Shown one piece after another: positions 21,208 through 27,932 of a stretch of 40,376 nucleotides of DNA (positions within the stretch are counted from its first letter, which is position 1; each line of letters begins with the position of its first letter). The stretch is from Patescibacteria group bacterium (lineage in GTDB: Bacteria; Patescibacteriota; Patescibacteriia; Magasanikbacterales; GWA2-37-8). The notes under the pieces are model-generated. The model was not told the origin of the DNA. It saw only the letters and a list, made by a program, of their open reading frames with translations, and made no database searches. Location of the stretch: NCBI GenBank assembly GCA_018812905.1, contig JAHJCN010000041.1, forward strand, positions 1 to 40,376, read 5' to 3'. Made by a program: the position numbers and the translations under genes.

Positions 21208-22944
21208 TTATAATTGTTTGTTAAAGGCAGTATTGACAACTATTTGCTCGGCGCTTGGCAAGTTCTTTATTAAATAATCATTGTGCCAATCTCCACTTGT
21301 TAAAGTATGACTTGTTGCGGAAAAATCGGTCCATACGAGCGAGGTATCCGCGTTCATTTGCTTTTGTCCGGAGCCGGCCACAGACACAATCGCCTTGGAT
21401 GGATTGGCAATTTGCGAAGAAACAAAATCATTGGCAACCAAATTCGGCAACACATCTCCCTTTAAATAATATGTTTTTGTTCCGGCCACCTCTTGATCGG
21501 CGTTTGCAATAAATATCCCCTTTACCGTCCCGTCGGAATAATGCTCGAACTGCCATGTGCCGGGCACTAAGATCTGATTTGTAACAAAACCAATATTGTC
21601 TATGCGATACAGATTGATGCTTTTCACCAACAAATCTTGTCTCTCTTCTCCGGGAGCAACGCCCGGCCCCAAAACTTCCAGATTATATAAACCATCAGTC
21701 TTTATCACCGGATTTCCGTAGCTCAAACGGCAAGTCATGGCGTCAAATCTACATTTGAAAGTTACGGTCATTCTTCTCCAACCCAATTTACTCCCACCAC
21801 TGTTTGCCACACTGAATTTTCCGAGCGTGTTTATTCCTTTGACAAGACTGGCGCTGGAAAGAGCCACCGACGAGATGGTGGGATAGGTTTTGTAAACATA
21901 GACAGAATTTCCTTTGAGCGGACTGCTGTATATAAATGTTTTACTTTTCATATCTACTGCTTTCATTGCGTAAAGCGCCGTGCGCACGTCTTTTCCGCTC
22001 ATAAATTCATCCGACACATCATTCAGCTGATATGAAACCGTCAAAGTTTTGGCCGATGACGGAGACAAAGACAAGTTTAACTTATTAAAGACAATTAAAT
22101 TTTTGGACACGGCTTCGGGCGTGATATTCATTTTAATAACTTCTTGGCCGCCATAATTCAAGGCAACGCTCTGAATACTTTTAATCACGCTTATATCGTT
22201 CAATGCCAAAGAGACATCGGTAATTTTAAACGTCTCGTTTTTGGCGGCAAGTTTGAAAGCCACAACATCAACTGTGCTTATTCCGGCTACAACTTTTGTT
22301 TTTGGATTTGATGAGTCAAGCGAGGCTGTGATGGTGCCGGCGCTTAAAATATTTTGCGGCGGCAAACTTTCATCAGCCGGGGGTTGAACAGCGGGAACAT
22401 CCGCCACCGGTTGTTCCGGAGGATTCACAGCTCCGCCGGAGGGCGCGACTGATTCTCCTTGTCCGGCCCCACCTCCTTGTTCGGTTCCTGCAGGCATTTC
22501 CACGGGCGGAATATCTTCACCACTCGCCTCGGGCTCCACCGCACCCTCCTCGCCAGTGACGGCGTTTTCAGGAATTGTTCCGGTACTCATACCAGCCGGC
22601 GCAGTACTTTCGCCAACACCTTTCTCTTGAGTGCGAGACATTAAATACCCAACCAAACCTGCTCCACCAATAATTAAAATACCCAGGACAACCAAAACAA
22701 AAACCCATATAAGTTTAGAAAACAAACTCTTGTGCGGTAATAAATCGGCGTTTATATTTGTTGGTGGTGGCACTTGCACTGACGCAGGGGCTGGAACGGA
22801 TGCGGGGGCAGGGCTGGCTGAGGGCGTGGCGAAAGGCGCGGGATTTGGAGCGGGAGTCGGTGCTGAGTTTGGGACTGGGGATGAGATCGGCGAATTCGAG
22901 AGCACCGATGTTTGCCCTTCTTTATTTAAAGGTTCTTCTTGCAT
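21208..22944 (-). CDS. Single-pass surface protein with Pro-rich tail and repeated beta domains
   Basis: I do not recognise the family. From ATG at 22944 the protein has 578 residues. A cytosolic, Pro/Ala-rich low-complexity tail covers 1-65 (APTPAPNPAP-type repeats), followed by one membrane helix at about 78-101 (LIWVFVLVVLGILIIGGAGL), then an acidic Gly/Pro/Glu linker to about 195. The outside part, about 200-578, is Val/Ser/Thr-rich with beta-domain patterns such as KTKVVAGISTVDVVAFKLAA and FKITDVSLALNDISV, seen in surface-layer or pilus-like proteins of candidate-phyla bacteria. The longer open frame to 23307 was rejected because it overlaps tsaE and its promoters. The promoter at 23012-22984 and near-contact with gatC make it the first gene of a six-gene transcript. 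Confidence 0.8.
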   Translation of the reverse strand: MQEEPLNKEGQTSVLSNSPISSPVPNSAPTPAPNPAPFATPSASPAPASVPAPASVQVPPPTNINADLLPHKSLFSKLIWVFVLVVLGILIIGGAGLVGYLMSRTQEKGVGESTAPAGMSTGTIPENAVTGEEGAVEPEASGEDIPPVEMPAGTEQGGGAGQGESVAPSGGAVNPPEQPVADVPAVQPPADESLPPQNILSAGTITASLDSSNPKTKVVAGISTVDVVAFKLAAKNETFKITDVSLALNDISVIKSIQSVALNYGGQEVIKMNITPEAVSKNLIVFNKLNLSLSPSSAKTLTVSYQLNDVSDEFMSGKDVRTALYAMKAVDMKSKTFIYSSPLKGNSVYVYKTYPTISSVALSSASLVKGINTLGKFSVANSGGSKLGWRRMTVTFKCRFDAMTCRLSYGNPVIKTDGLYNLEVLGPGVAPGEERQDLLVKSINLYRIDNIGFVTNQILVPGTWQFEHYSDGTVKGIFIANADQEVAGTKTYYLKGDVLPNLVANDFVSSQIANPSKAIVSVAGSGQKQMNADTSLVWTDFSATSHTLTSGDWHNDYLIKNLPSAEQIVVNTAFNKQL

Positions 22945-22983
22945 ATATAAAAATTTATAACTAAAATACGCTCTATTTGTATT

Positions 22984-23012
22984 ATTATACAAAGAGCGCG
23001 GAAAAAGCGCAA
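22984..23012 (-). promoter_or_regulatory. Promoter for the surface protein-gatCA-LOG-lgt operon
   Basis: TTGCGC (23012-23007), 17 bases and TATAAT (22989-22984) on the reverse strand. The start would be near 22977, about 33 bases before the ATG at 22944. The -10 box is perfect. Confidence 0.68.
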
Positions 23013-23023
23013 TAGCTTGAAGC

Positions 23024-23052
23024 TTGATTTTTATCGCAAAATGGCATATTAT
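23024..23052 (+). promoter_or_regulatory. Promoter for tsaE, implying a leaderless message
   Basis: TTGATT (23024-23029), 17 bases and TATTAT (23047-23052). With a normal 6-7 base gap the transcript would start at 23059-23060, on the ATG of tsaE itself. It is back-to-back with the surface-protein promoter. Confidence 0.62.
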
Positions 23053-23059
23053 TACACAT

Positions 23060-23503
23060 ATGGAAATTATTTCAAAATCACTCCACGAAACAATGGAATT
23101 CGGACAAAAAATATCCGCCGACCTCAATGGTGGAGATATTTTGTGTTTGCATGGGGATTTAGGCGCCGGAAAAACCAGCTTGGTTAAAGGTCTGGCTTTG
23201 GGTTTGGGCATTAAGAAAGATGTGACTAGCCCGACGTTTGCTCTGATGAATGTATATGAAATTGACAATGACCAAGGAGTAATTAATAAACTAGTGCATA
23301 TTGACACCTATCGCCTAAAAAACGAGGAAGAATTGATAGATATTGGAGTGGAAGATTTCTTGGGCATGCCGGATAATGTCTGTGTCATTGAATGGCCGGA
23401 AAAAATCGAACGGCTGTTGGAAGATAAGACTATAAAAACCGCCAAAATAAAACACGGGCATGGAAACACTCGAACAATACTTTATATGGAAGATGCAAAA
23501 TAA
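23060..23503 (+). CDS. tsaE: tRNA threonylcarbamoyladenosine biosynthesis protein TsaE
   Basis: TsaE is the ATPase of the TsaBDE complex that makes t6A37 on ANN-decoding tRNAs, needed for accurate translation. The 147-residue protein has the P-loop GDLGAGKTS at 32-40, the switch region DVTSPTFALMNVYE, a Walker-B-like VHIDTYRL and the C-terminal CVIEWPEKIERLL. All of these are standard for the family, and length is normal. I chose ATG at 23060 (MEIISKSL) because family conservation starts there and because the promoter places the RNA start on it; an upstream start at 23024 would lie inside the promoter. Its stop is four bases from the convergent queH stop, with no terminator between. TsaB and TsaD are not in the window. 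Confidence 0.96.
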   Translation: MEIISKSLHETMEFGQKISADLNGGDILCLHGDLGAGKTSLVKGLALGLGIKKDVTSPTFALMNVYEIDNDQGVINKLVHIDTYRLKNEEELIDIGVEDFLGMPDNVCVIEWPEKIERLLEDKTIKTAKIKHGHGNTRTILYMEDAK

Positions 23504-23507
23504 TAAA

Positions 23508-24065
23508 TCAGATGTTCTTTGGCAGTGAAAATTTACATCCGCAATAATTTTGCCTGTAAATATTTTTGGTCGACGCAATTCTACTTCCCTTTTCCTGCCT
23601 TCCGCCAGTCTTCCAATCCACATCAAAAAAATTAATTTTATATAATTTGGCGAACTCTTGGCCGATGGGATTGATCACTTCGGCTTTTTTGTTTCTACCG
23701 CTTGTTAAACTTGACCCAAAGAATTCAAAACTGTTCTTCGCCGCGTATTCCGCCGATTTGGCCAAACGGAACCTAAAACACAATGAGCATCTTTCACCGC
23801 CTTCTTCCACGTTCTCCAACCCTTCGGCCACTTTTCCGTGCCACTGATCAGCTTCATAATCCATATCAACCACGGGAACTTTACAATCTCCGCAAACTCG
23901 CATAACCTCCGTTTTTCTTTTGAGATATTCTTCTAGCGGAAAGATATTCGGGTTGTAAAAAAATACGGTCAAATCAAATTGATCTTTCAGTTCATCTATA
24001 ATCGCGACACTGCATGGCGCGCAACAACTATGAAGCAAGAATTTTTTCTTTGATTCATCAAACAT
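23508..24065 (-). CDS. queH: Epoxyqueuosine reductase QueH
   Basis: QueH performs the last step of queuosine formation, reducing epoxyqueuosine in the wobble position of tRNAs for Asp, Asn, His and Tyr. It is an unrelated replacement of the cobalamin enzyme QueG. The 185-residue protein carries the family cysteines: LHSCCAPCS (Cys14, 15 and 18), MRVCGDC, GERCSLCFRFRL and the C-terminal YRQNYCGCKFS. These hold the metal centres. ATG at 24065 overlaps the upstream gene's stop by 8 bases; GTG at 24071 would add two residues. No other queuosine biosynthesis gene is nearby, so the cell may salvage a precursor. Position in a lipid-related operon is not otherwise informative. Confidence 0.93.
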   Translation of the reverse strand: MFDESKKKFLLHSCCAPCSVAIIDELKDQFDLTVFFYNPNIFPLEEYLKRKTEVMRVCGDCKVPVVDMDYEADQWHGKVAEGLENVEEGGERCSLCFRFRLAKSAEYAAKNSFEFFGSSLTSGRNKKAEVINPIGQEFAKLYKINFFDVDWKTGGRQEKGSRIASTKNIYRQNYCGCKFSLPKNI

Positions 24066-25167
24066 AATCACTGATTTTTCTCATCCACCATTCGCGAACC
24101 CTCCTGTACCAGCCTCTTTTACCCCAGCCCACGTCGGAAAGCGGATATGCCTCGTTCTTCCAAAAACTAAATATTCCTTTCAGATCTTCCACCATGTTTG
24201 GATCGGTAAAAAAAGCAGCGACCTCTTGATTGGCGAAAAAACTGCGAGGCGTAAGATTAACACTCCCCACCATTCCAAGAGAACCGTCAACCGTAAAACT
24301 TTTGGCGTGATTCATGCGCGGTAGAAAATATATTTCGCCGCCGGCTTTGCGCGTTAAACCATAAAACGTGTGCGCGACCCATTGCATAAACTTTAAATCG
24401 GGCCGCCATGGCAAGATAATGCTTACCTTAACTCCTCGCCTTACGGCGCGGGAAATGAGCTGTAGAAACTGAACGTCGGGCGCATAATATGGAGTGGCCA
24501 AATTGAATGTATCTTTCGCCGTGCGCAATGCCCGCCAAAAAAGGCGGCGCAACAAAAAAGGGTTGCGCAAATTATTCGACGGTGAATGCGAAAAAAAATT
24601 GATGGGGCTATCTTTAAGCGAAAACTTTTTCCGTTTAATTTTCAAATATCTTGCCACATCTCGTTTGCGCCCGCCACAACTCACGTAACTTCCGGCAAAA
24701 CTGTTAAGCAGAGATTTGGCCATTTCTTCCCCTACAAATTTCATATGAAGATCATACCAGCCACTCGCGGCAATTTCCACGTTAACCCCACCCACGAATA
24801 TTATTTTTTCATCAATGATTAGTAATTTGCGATGGTTGCGATGCCACAGGCGAGAAAAAAGAATTTTCGGACGATGATCAAATTTGAACTTGTTGTGCCA
24901 TACAATGTTGACTCCCGCAGATTGTAATCTCGCTGTAGCCAGGCTAGAAAGAGACAAACTTCCAACGCCGTCAACAATAATTTTTACCTCCACTCCGGCG
25001 CGCGCTTTCGCGCAAAGGGCATCCATAAATCTATTGCCCGCCGTGTCATCAATCAACGTATAGACTTCCCAAAAAATATTTTTTTGCGCTCCTAAAATAG
25101 CCTCGTACAGCGCGTCCCAGGCCGTTTCTGAACTATGATAAAATTTGTAATTTAACGGCTGGTTCAT
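24058..25167 (-). CDS. Cardiolipin synthase-like phospholipase D family protein
   Basis: The 369-residue protein has both HxKxxxxD motifs of the phospholipase D superfamily: His112-Lys114-Asp119 in NHRKLLIID followed by GGVNV, and His287-Lys289-Asp294 in NHAKSFTVD followed by GSVNLTPRS. This is the layout of bacterial cardiolipin synthases, which join two phosphatidylglycerols or use phosphatidylethanolamine. It lacks N-terminal membrane helices, so it resembles ClsB more than ClsA and may bind the membrane through its surface. The C-terminal tail (WWMRKISDYV) is Trp-rich. It is transcribed after the GerMN gene (9-base gap) and overlaps queH. Exact lipid substrate cannot be told from sequence. 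Confidence 0.9.
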   Translation of the reverse strand: MNQPLNYKFYHSSETAWDALYEAILGAQKNIFWEVYTLIDDTAGNRFMDALCAKARAGVEVKIIVDGVGSLSLSSLATARLQSAGVNIVWHNKFKFDHRPKILFSRLWHRNHRKLLIIDEKIIFVGGVNVEIAASGWYDLHMKFVGEEMAKSLLNSFAGSYVSCGGRKRDVARYLKIKRKKFSLKDSPINFFSHSPSNNLRNPFLLRRLFWRALRTAKDTFNLATPYYAPDVQFLQLISRAVRRGVKVSIILPWRPDLKFMQWVAHTFYGLTRKAGGEIYFLPRMNHAKSFTVDGSLGMVGSVNLTPRSFFANQEVAAFFTDPNMVEDLKGIFSFWKNEAYPLSDVGWGKRGWYRRVREWWMRKISDYV

Positions 25168-25176
25168 GATGATAAT

Positions 25177-26103
25177 TTAGGGCTGTAAAATATCGTTGAT
25201 TCGCCCATCGATTGAAATAACTACTTTTTTCACGGTATCAAATTGCATGAGAGTCTTTTCTATTTGTGAACGAATGGCAATCACGCGACACGATCCGCCA
25301 ACCCCCTGCTCTAACTCTTTGGAAAAATCCACCTTGGCAATCCCTTCTTCGATTGTCAAAGATTGGATTTCTACATTCTCCGGAATTGAAGTGAAGAGAG
25401 TTTTTTGCTTTTCTTCATCGGTCGGACCTTTTAACAATTCCTCCAACGCGGCGCGCGCGATGGCTTTCGTCGGCCTAACAAATCGCGAGGTTGATAATAC
25501 GCTTTCACAAATGTCCGCTGTTCCGGAATTGAAATACACGTTCACGGTCGGCCAAAATTTCACCGAGTACATTTCCGATTTTTCATTTTCCGGCAATCCG
25601 GAAGGATTATCATTGATGATAACAAGAGTGCCGGTTGGAGTGTCCGGCTCATTGAAAAAAATTTCAGCGGCAAATGGCACATAAATATTCGGCTCCATCC
25701 ACTCCGACTGCGCGGTCATTGGCGAAGCAATGAGCAAGACACCATCGGCATCATACAGTTTGACCACGGCATTCGCTTCAAAATACCAAGACGACGGCAA
25801 TTCGCCCGCTATTTTTAGGGGGCTTGTAAGCACTTGATTGGCAGATGGACTGTGCAAGCGGGATTCGTTGGTTTGTGTTTTGCCATATCGCTCTTGCACA
25901 TCTATCACTTCTTTTTCTTCGATTTTTTTCGCGGGAGCTTCGCAACCCGATGTAGGCATGGGAGCGCTGGGATTTCCACGCTTCACCCATTGTCCTTTTT
26001 GACAAATCCAACTATCTTCTCCGCCAAAAAACTTTATGGAAAACATTGAGATGGCGCCGGCGACCAAAAGAATCCCTAACCAAAATAATATTTTTTTAAT
26101 CAT
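25177..26103 (-). CDS. Membrane-anchored Gmad2-GerMN domain protein
   Basis: A 308-residue exported protein. Residues 4-27 are a membrane anchor, followed by a short Cys-containing segment (WICQKGQW, GCEAPAKK). The first domain, about 80-185, has the SRLHSPSANQVLTSPLKIAGEL opening and AEIFFNEPDTPTGTLVI typical of Gmad2, an immunoglobulin-like fold. The second, about 190-305, is GerMN: VNVYFNSGTADICESVLSTSR, then RAALEELLKGPTDEEKQ and IAKVDFSKEL. These domains were named in spore germination and sporulation proteins but occur widely in non-spore-forming bacteria as envelope binding modules. No other spore gene is present. A clear promoter lies at 26158-26130 with a 20-base leader. It heads an operon with the cardiolipin synthase-like gene and queH. 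Confidence 0.88.
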   Translation of the reverse strand: MIKKILFWLGILLVAGAISMFSIKFFGGEDSWICQKGQWVKRGNPSAPMPTSGCEAPAKKIEEKEVIDVQERYGKTQTNESRLHSPSANQVLTSPLKIAGELPSSWYFEANAVVKLYDADGVLLIASPMTAQSEWMEPNIYVPFAAEIFFNEPDTPTGTLVIINDNPSGLPENEKSEMYSVKFWPTVNVYFNSGTADICESVLSTSRFVRPTKAIARAALEELLKGPTDEEKQKTLFTSIPENVEIQSLTIEEGIAKVDFSKELEQGVGGSCRVIAIRSQIEKTLMQFDTVKKVVISIDGRINDILQP

Positions 26104-26129
26104 AGAGATTTTTACAATCCTGTGAGTCT

Positions 26130-26158
26130 ATACTACTTGATGGCGAGGGTTTGGTCAA
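26130..26158 (-). promoter_or_regulatory. Promoter for the GerMN-cls-queH operon
   Basis: TTGACC (26158-26153), 17 bases and TAGTAT (26135-26130) on the reverse strand. The start would be near 26123, 20 bases before the ATG at 26103. Bases 26159-26294 contain only an A/T-rich 8-bp inverted repeat (26193-26213). Confidence 0.6.
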
Positions 26159-26294
26159 TTTACAACCACTCACTACACTAGGTATCAAATTAGTTTTAAA
26201 ATGACTTTAAAACACCTCACGTTCGCAACGCAAGGCGTTTGTAATTATCTATTTTAGCTAAAATTTACCCAATAAAATTGCTTCTCACTACTAA

Positions 26295-26807
26295 TTAATT
26301 GGTTTTAGCCTGCCCTTGGCCTCCGAAACCCTTGGCGCCGAATAGGCCTCTGCCAAATCCCCCGTGAAACAAAACGTATTGCTCCGGAATATTATTATCC
26401 ACCGCCCATTTCTTCAAAGACTCCATTTGTGTTTTCATGACCGCGTTTCTCTCTGTTTTGGAAAGATCTTTCGCGTTCATCATGGCAGTTTTTATCTCTT
26501 CATTCTTTGATTTGATAAGATCCGCTTGAGCTTGAGTTAACTTGCCGTCTTTAATCGCTTGCGCGATTGGCTCAACCCATTATAGACGTTTTTTTGCCAC
26601 TTTCATACGATCAGCCGTCTTAACTTCATTTATAACCTTTTGTACATCGTCAGCATTCAAATTGAATTTCTGCGCTATGGCCGAGGCAATTTTGCTGAAT
26701 GGATTGTTCGCATTTGCGCTTATTGTAGCCGCGCGAGCAACACCACCAATCAATAATGCAAGGGCAAGAGCGGGCAGAATCGCATATATCAAATGTTTCT
26801 TTTTCAT
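26295..26807 (-). pseudogene. Secreted helical protein gene with an in-frame TAA
   Basis: From ATG at 26807 the frame encodes a signal peptide (KKHLIYAILPALALALLIGG, cut near ARAA) and helices (FNLNADDVQKVINEVKTADR). It then meets TAA at 26582-26580 after AKKRL. The same frame continues without a break for 95 codons (WVEPIAQAIKDGKLTQAQAD, then ESLKKWAVDNNIPEQYVLF and a Gly/Phe tail) to a second stop at 26295. The KLTQAQAD and WAxxNxIP patterns are typical of secreted proteins similar to DUF2680. The two parts form one plausible 170-residue protein, so a single base change has cut it. Read-through or a sequencing error are alternatives. It shares the hicB promoter and overlaps the damaged hicA. 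Confidence 0.75.
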
Positions 26808-26970
26808 AGTATTTTGACTGAATTGTGATTGATTTTTGAGATTTAATCCAGCGCGCTTTATAATGACTGCCCGCACCGCCGGTTTCATCTATAATAAATC
26901 CGAGACGTTGAAGCGCTCGGATAAATTTATTACGTTTTATCTCTCCGGGTAATTCACTAAGCGAGGGCAT
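26650..26970 (-). pseudogene. hicA: HicA-type toxin that has lost its C-terminus
   Basis: HicA toxins are small double-stranded-RNA-binding-fold mRNA interferases. From ATG at 26970 the frame begins LSELPGEIKRNKFIRALQRLG, then FIIDETGGAGSHYKARW with the conserved GSH catalytic histidine, and SQKSITIQSK. After about 55 residues the sequence stops resembling HicA: the usual final helix is replaced by a Cys/Trp-rich tail that is only the next gene's signal-peptide region read in another frame. A deletion has probably joined the end of hicA to the secreted-protein gene. Its start overlaps hicB by 14 bases, a normal toxin-antitoxin arrangement. The toxin is likely inactive; identification rests on motif and context. 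Confidence 0.6.
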
Positions 26971-27286
26971 ACTCTTCTTGCTTGTCGGAAGTTTTATGAA
27001 TGTTCGCTTCCTTCGCATAGGAAGACGGAATTTCAAAAGAAGTCAAAATCGCATCTTTGATGTTGCTATCTAAAGTTTTCAAATCTTGACCGGAAGTAAC
27101 GATTGAACCATATCTAAAATTGTTACTGATGGCGATCAGTGTCCCATTTTCACCATGTTCACGCCGAAAACTAATAGGACCATACAGACGAAAGTATTGG
27201 TTTAACTCAACCAACCCTCTTGGCACAGAAGTTTTTCCAATCAAAAATTTAATTAATTGATCTTTGGCTTTTTTTACTAGGGTCAT
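26957..27286 (-). CDS. hicB: HicB-like antitoxin
   Basis: A 109-residue protein whose second half resembles the HicB fold: ENGTLIAISNNFRYGSIVTSG, then DLKTLDSNIKDAILTSFEIP, equal to the HicB strand pair and following helix. HicB antitoxins neutralise HicA and repress their own operon. The first 45 residues (basic helix, LIKFLIGKTSVPRGLVELN) are an N-terminal extension that may hold the DNA-binding part. It is first in the operon, directly before the hicA remnant (14-base overlap), and has a strong promoter with an 11-base leader. If the toxin is dead, this gene may be under weak selection or act as a stand-alone antitoxin. The family assignment is moderate. Confidence 0.6.
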   Translation of the reverse strand: MTLVKKAKDQLIKFLIGKTSVPRGLVELNQYFRLYGPISFRREHGENGTLIAISNNFRYGSIVTSGQDLKTLDSNIKDAILTSFEIPSSYAKEANIHKTSDKQEEYALA

Positions 27287-27303
27287 AAATTAGTTGATTG
27301 AGC

Positions 27304-27332
27304 AGCATACCAACCTTTCGCTCGTAAGTCAA
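27304..27332 (-). promoter_or_regulatory. Promoter for hicB-hicA-secreted protein
   Basis: TTGACT (27332-27327), 17 bases and TATGCT (27309-27304) on the reverse strand. The start would be near 27297, 11 bases before the hicB ATG, too short a leader for an ordinary ribosome site. Confidence 0.68.
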
Positions 27333-27640
27333 GTATAGCATAAAGAGTATAAACAGAAAAGATGAGATAAGAAATCTGCTGTAATAAGCGGATTTTTCAT
27401 TTTGTATGGCTTTACAACGTGGCACGAACCTTTTTCGAACAAAATTGTTAGGTGGGGATCTATAGTGTCCGCTCGCCGAAGCGAGTGGCAAAAAGACAAC
27501 AAATTCGGGCGGGCAAAAAGGAAAGGGTTTGGGGAGGGAATTTTTGCCCGACAGCGGGGTCGTAGGGGCGGCCAGCCCCTACACACCATAAACCCCTAAT
27601 AATTTTTTTCAAAATAGGTTCGTATTTGGTTGTAAAGTGA
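27333..27640. other. Non-coding stretch with repeat debris
   Basis: No credible gene is seen in these 308 bases. They hold a terminator-like hairpin on the plus strand (AAATCTGCT at 27372-27380 with AGCGGATTT at 27387-27395, then TT), a GCTCGCCGAAGCGAGTGGC fragment and a GTAGGGGC palindrome (27562-27582). The short frames across it lack start signals and family features. It looks like an old insertion zone beside tRNA-Glu. Confidence 0.6.
27562..27582. repeat. GTAGGGGC palindrome
   Basis: GTAGGGGC (27562-27569) and GCCCCTAC (27575-27582) are exact complements with a 5-base loop. The sequence is G/C-rich against an A/T-rich background, like mobile palindromic units found between genes. Confidence 0.6.
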
Positions 27641-27680
27641 TACAAAAATACAGACCGGATAGCCGGTCTGTATTTTTGTA
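27641..27680. terminator. Perfect 18-bp hairpin terminator at the tRNA-Glu 3' end
   Basis: The arms 27641-27658 and 27663-27680 are exact complements with loop ATAG; the core is CAGACCGG/CCGGTCTG and the outer parts are TACAAAAATA/TATTTTTGTA. It works in both directions and overlaps the last two bases of tRNA-Glu, so the primary transcript folds immediately after the tRNA. Confidence 0.88.
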
Positions 27681-27750
27681 GCCCGTAGGGGAATCGAACC
27701 CCTATTACCGCCGTGAGAGGGCGGTGTCCTAGCCGTTAGACGAACGGGCC
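27679..27750 (-). tRNA. tRNA-Glu (anticodon CTC)
   Basis: On the reverse strand the 72-base gene has the glutamate-type start TCGTCTAACGGCTAGGACA after the acceptor strand, anticodon stem CCGCC/GGCGG around CTCTCAC (anticodon CTC, reads GAG) and T arm GGGGTTCGATTCCCC. The acceptor GGCCCGT pairs with ACGGGCT, giving a G-U first pair, and the discriminator is A. CCA is not encoded. A promoter lies about 50 bases upstream and a perfect terminator directly downstream, so it is a single-gene unit. Confidence 0.95.
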
Positions 27751-27804
27751 TCAGCTTCGCTACGCTGCGCCGAGCAAGCATGACCGACGAAGCGAAACAT
27801 GATA

Positions 27805-27833
27805 AATATATCAAAAATTATATTGAGAGTCAA
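27805..27833 (-). promoter_or_regulatory. Promoter for tRNA-Glu
   Basis: TTGACT (27833-27828), 17 bases and TATATT (27810-27805) on the reverse strand. The start near 27798 leaves about 48 bases of leader to be trimmed from the tRNA. Confidence 0.74.
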
Positions 27834-27847
27834 TGTAAACGGCAATA

Positions 27848-27887
27848 AGATTGCTTCGTCCCCGCCTAGACGGGTCCTCGCAATGAC
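27848..27887. repeat. Dispersed palindromic repeat, same type as the grpE copy
   Basis: The unit runs from AGATTGCTTCG to TCGCAATGAC with an inner CCCGCCTAGACGGG dyad. Ends match the copy inside grpE at 11124-11175, while the middle differs. It lies between typA and the tRNA-Glu promoter. Confidence 0.75.
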
Positions 27888-27906
27888 GCAACCGACCCCC
27901 TCTACA

Positions 27907-27927
27907 CTCCCCCTTGATAAGGGGGAG
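27907..27927. repeat. G/C hairpin after typA
   Basis: CTCCCCCTT (27907-27915) and AAGGGGGAG (27919-27927) form a 9-bp stem with a 3-base loop, starting 5 bases after the typA stop on the reverse strand. It lacks a T run, so it may stabilise the 3' end or be another dispersed palindrome rather than a classical terminator. Confidence 0.6.
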
Positions 27928-27932
27928 AAGCG

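Noticed and set aside
22945-23307. N-terminal extension of the surface-protein frame to 23307
   Set aside because: It would run through two promoters and antisense to tsaE, and its residues look random compared with the Pro-rich start at 22944.
23508-24065. TGA recoding (as in Gracilibacteria)
   Set aside because: TGA ends several genes exactly where the next gene starts (gene x/y, mltG/ftsI, transketolase/ATPase, cls/queH), so it is used as a normal stop.
25177-26103. Sporulation function for the GerMN protein
   Set aside because: The domain names come from spore proteins, but no other spore gene is seen and these domains are common in bacteria that do not form spores.
27402-27599. Short frames on both strands in the repeat-rich gap
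   Set aside because: They follow the palindromes, show no family features, and overlap each other on opposite strands.
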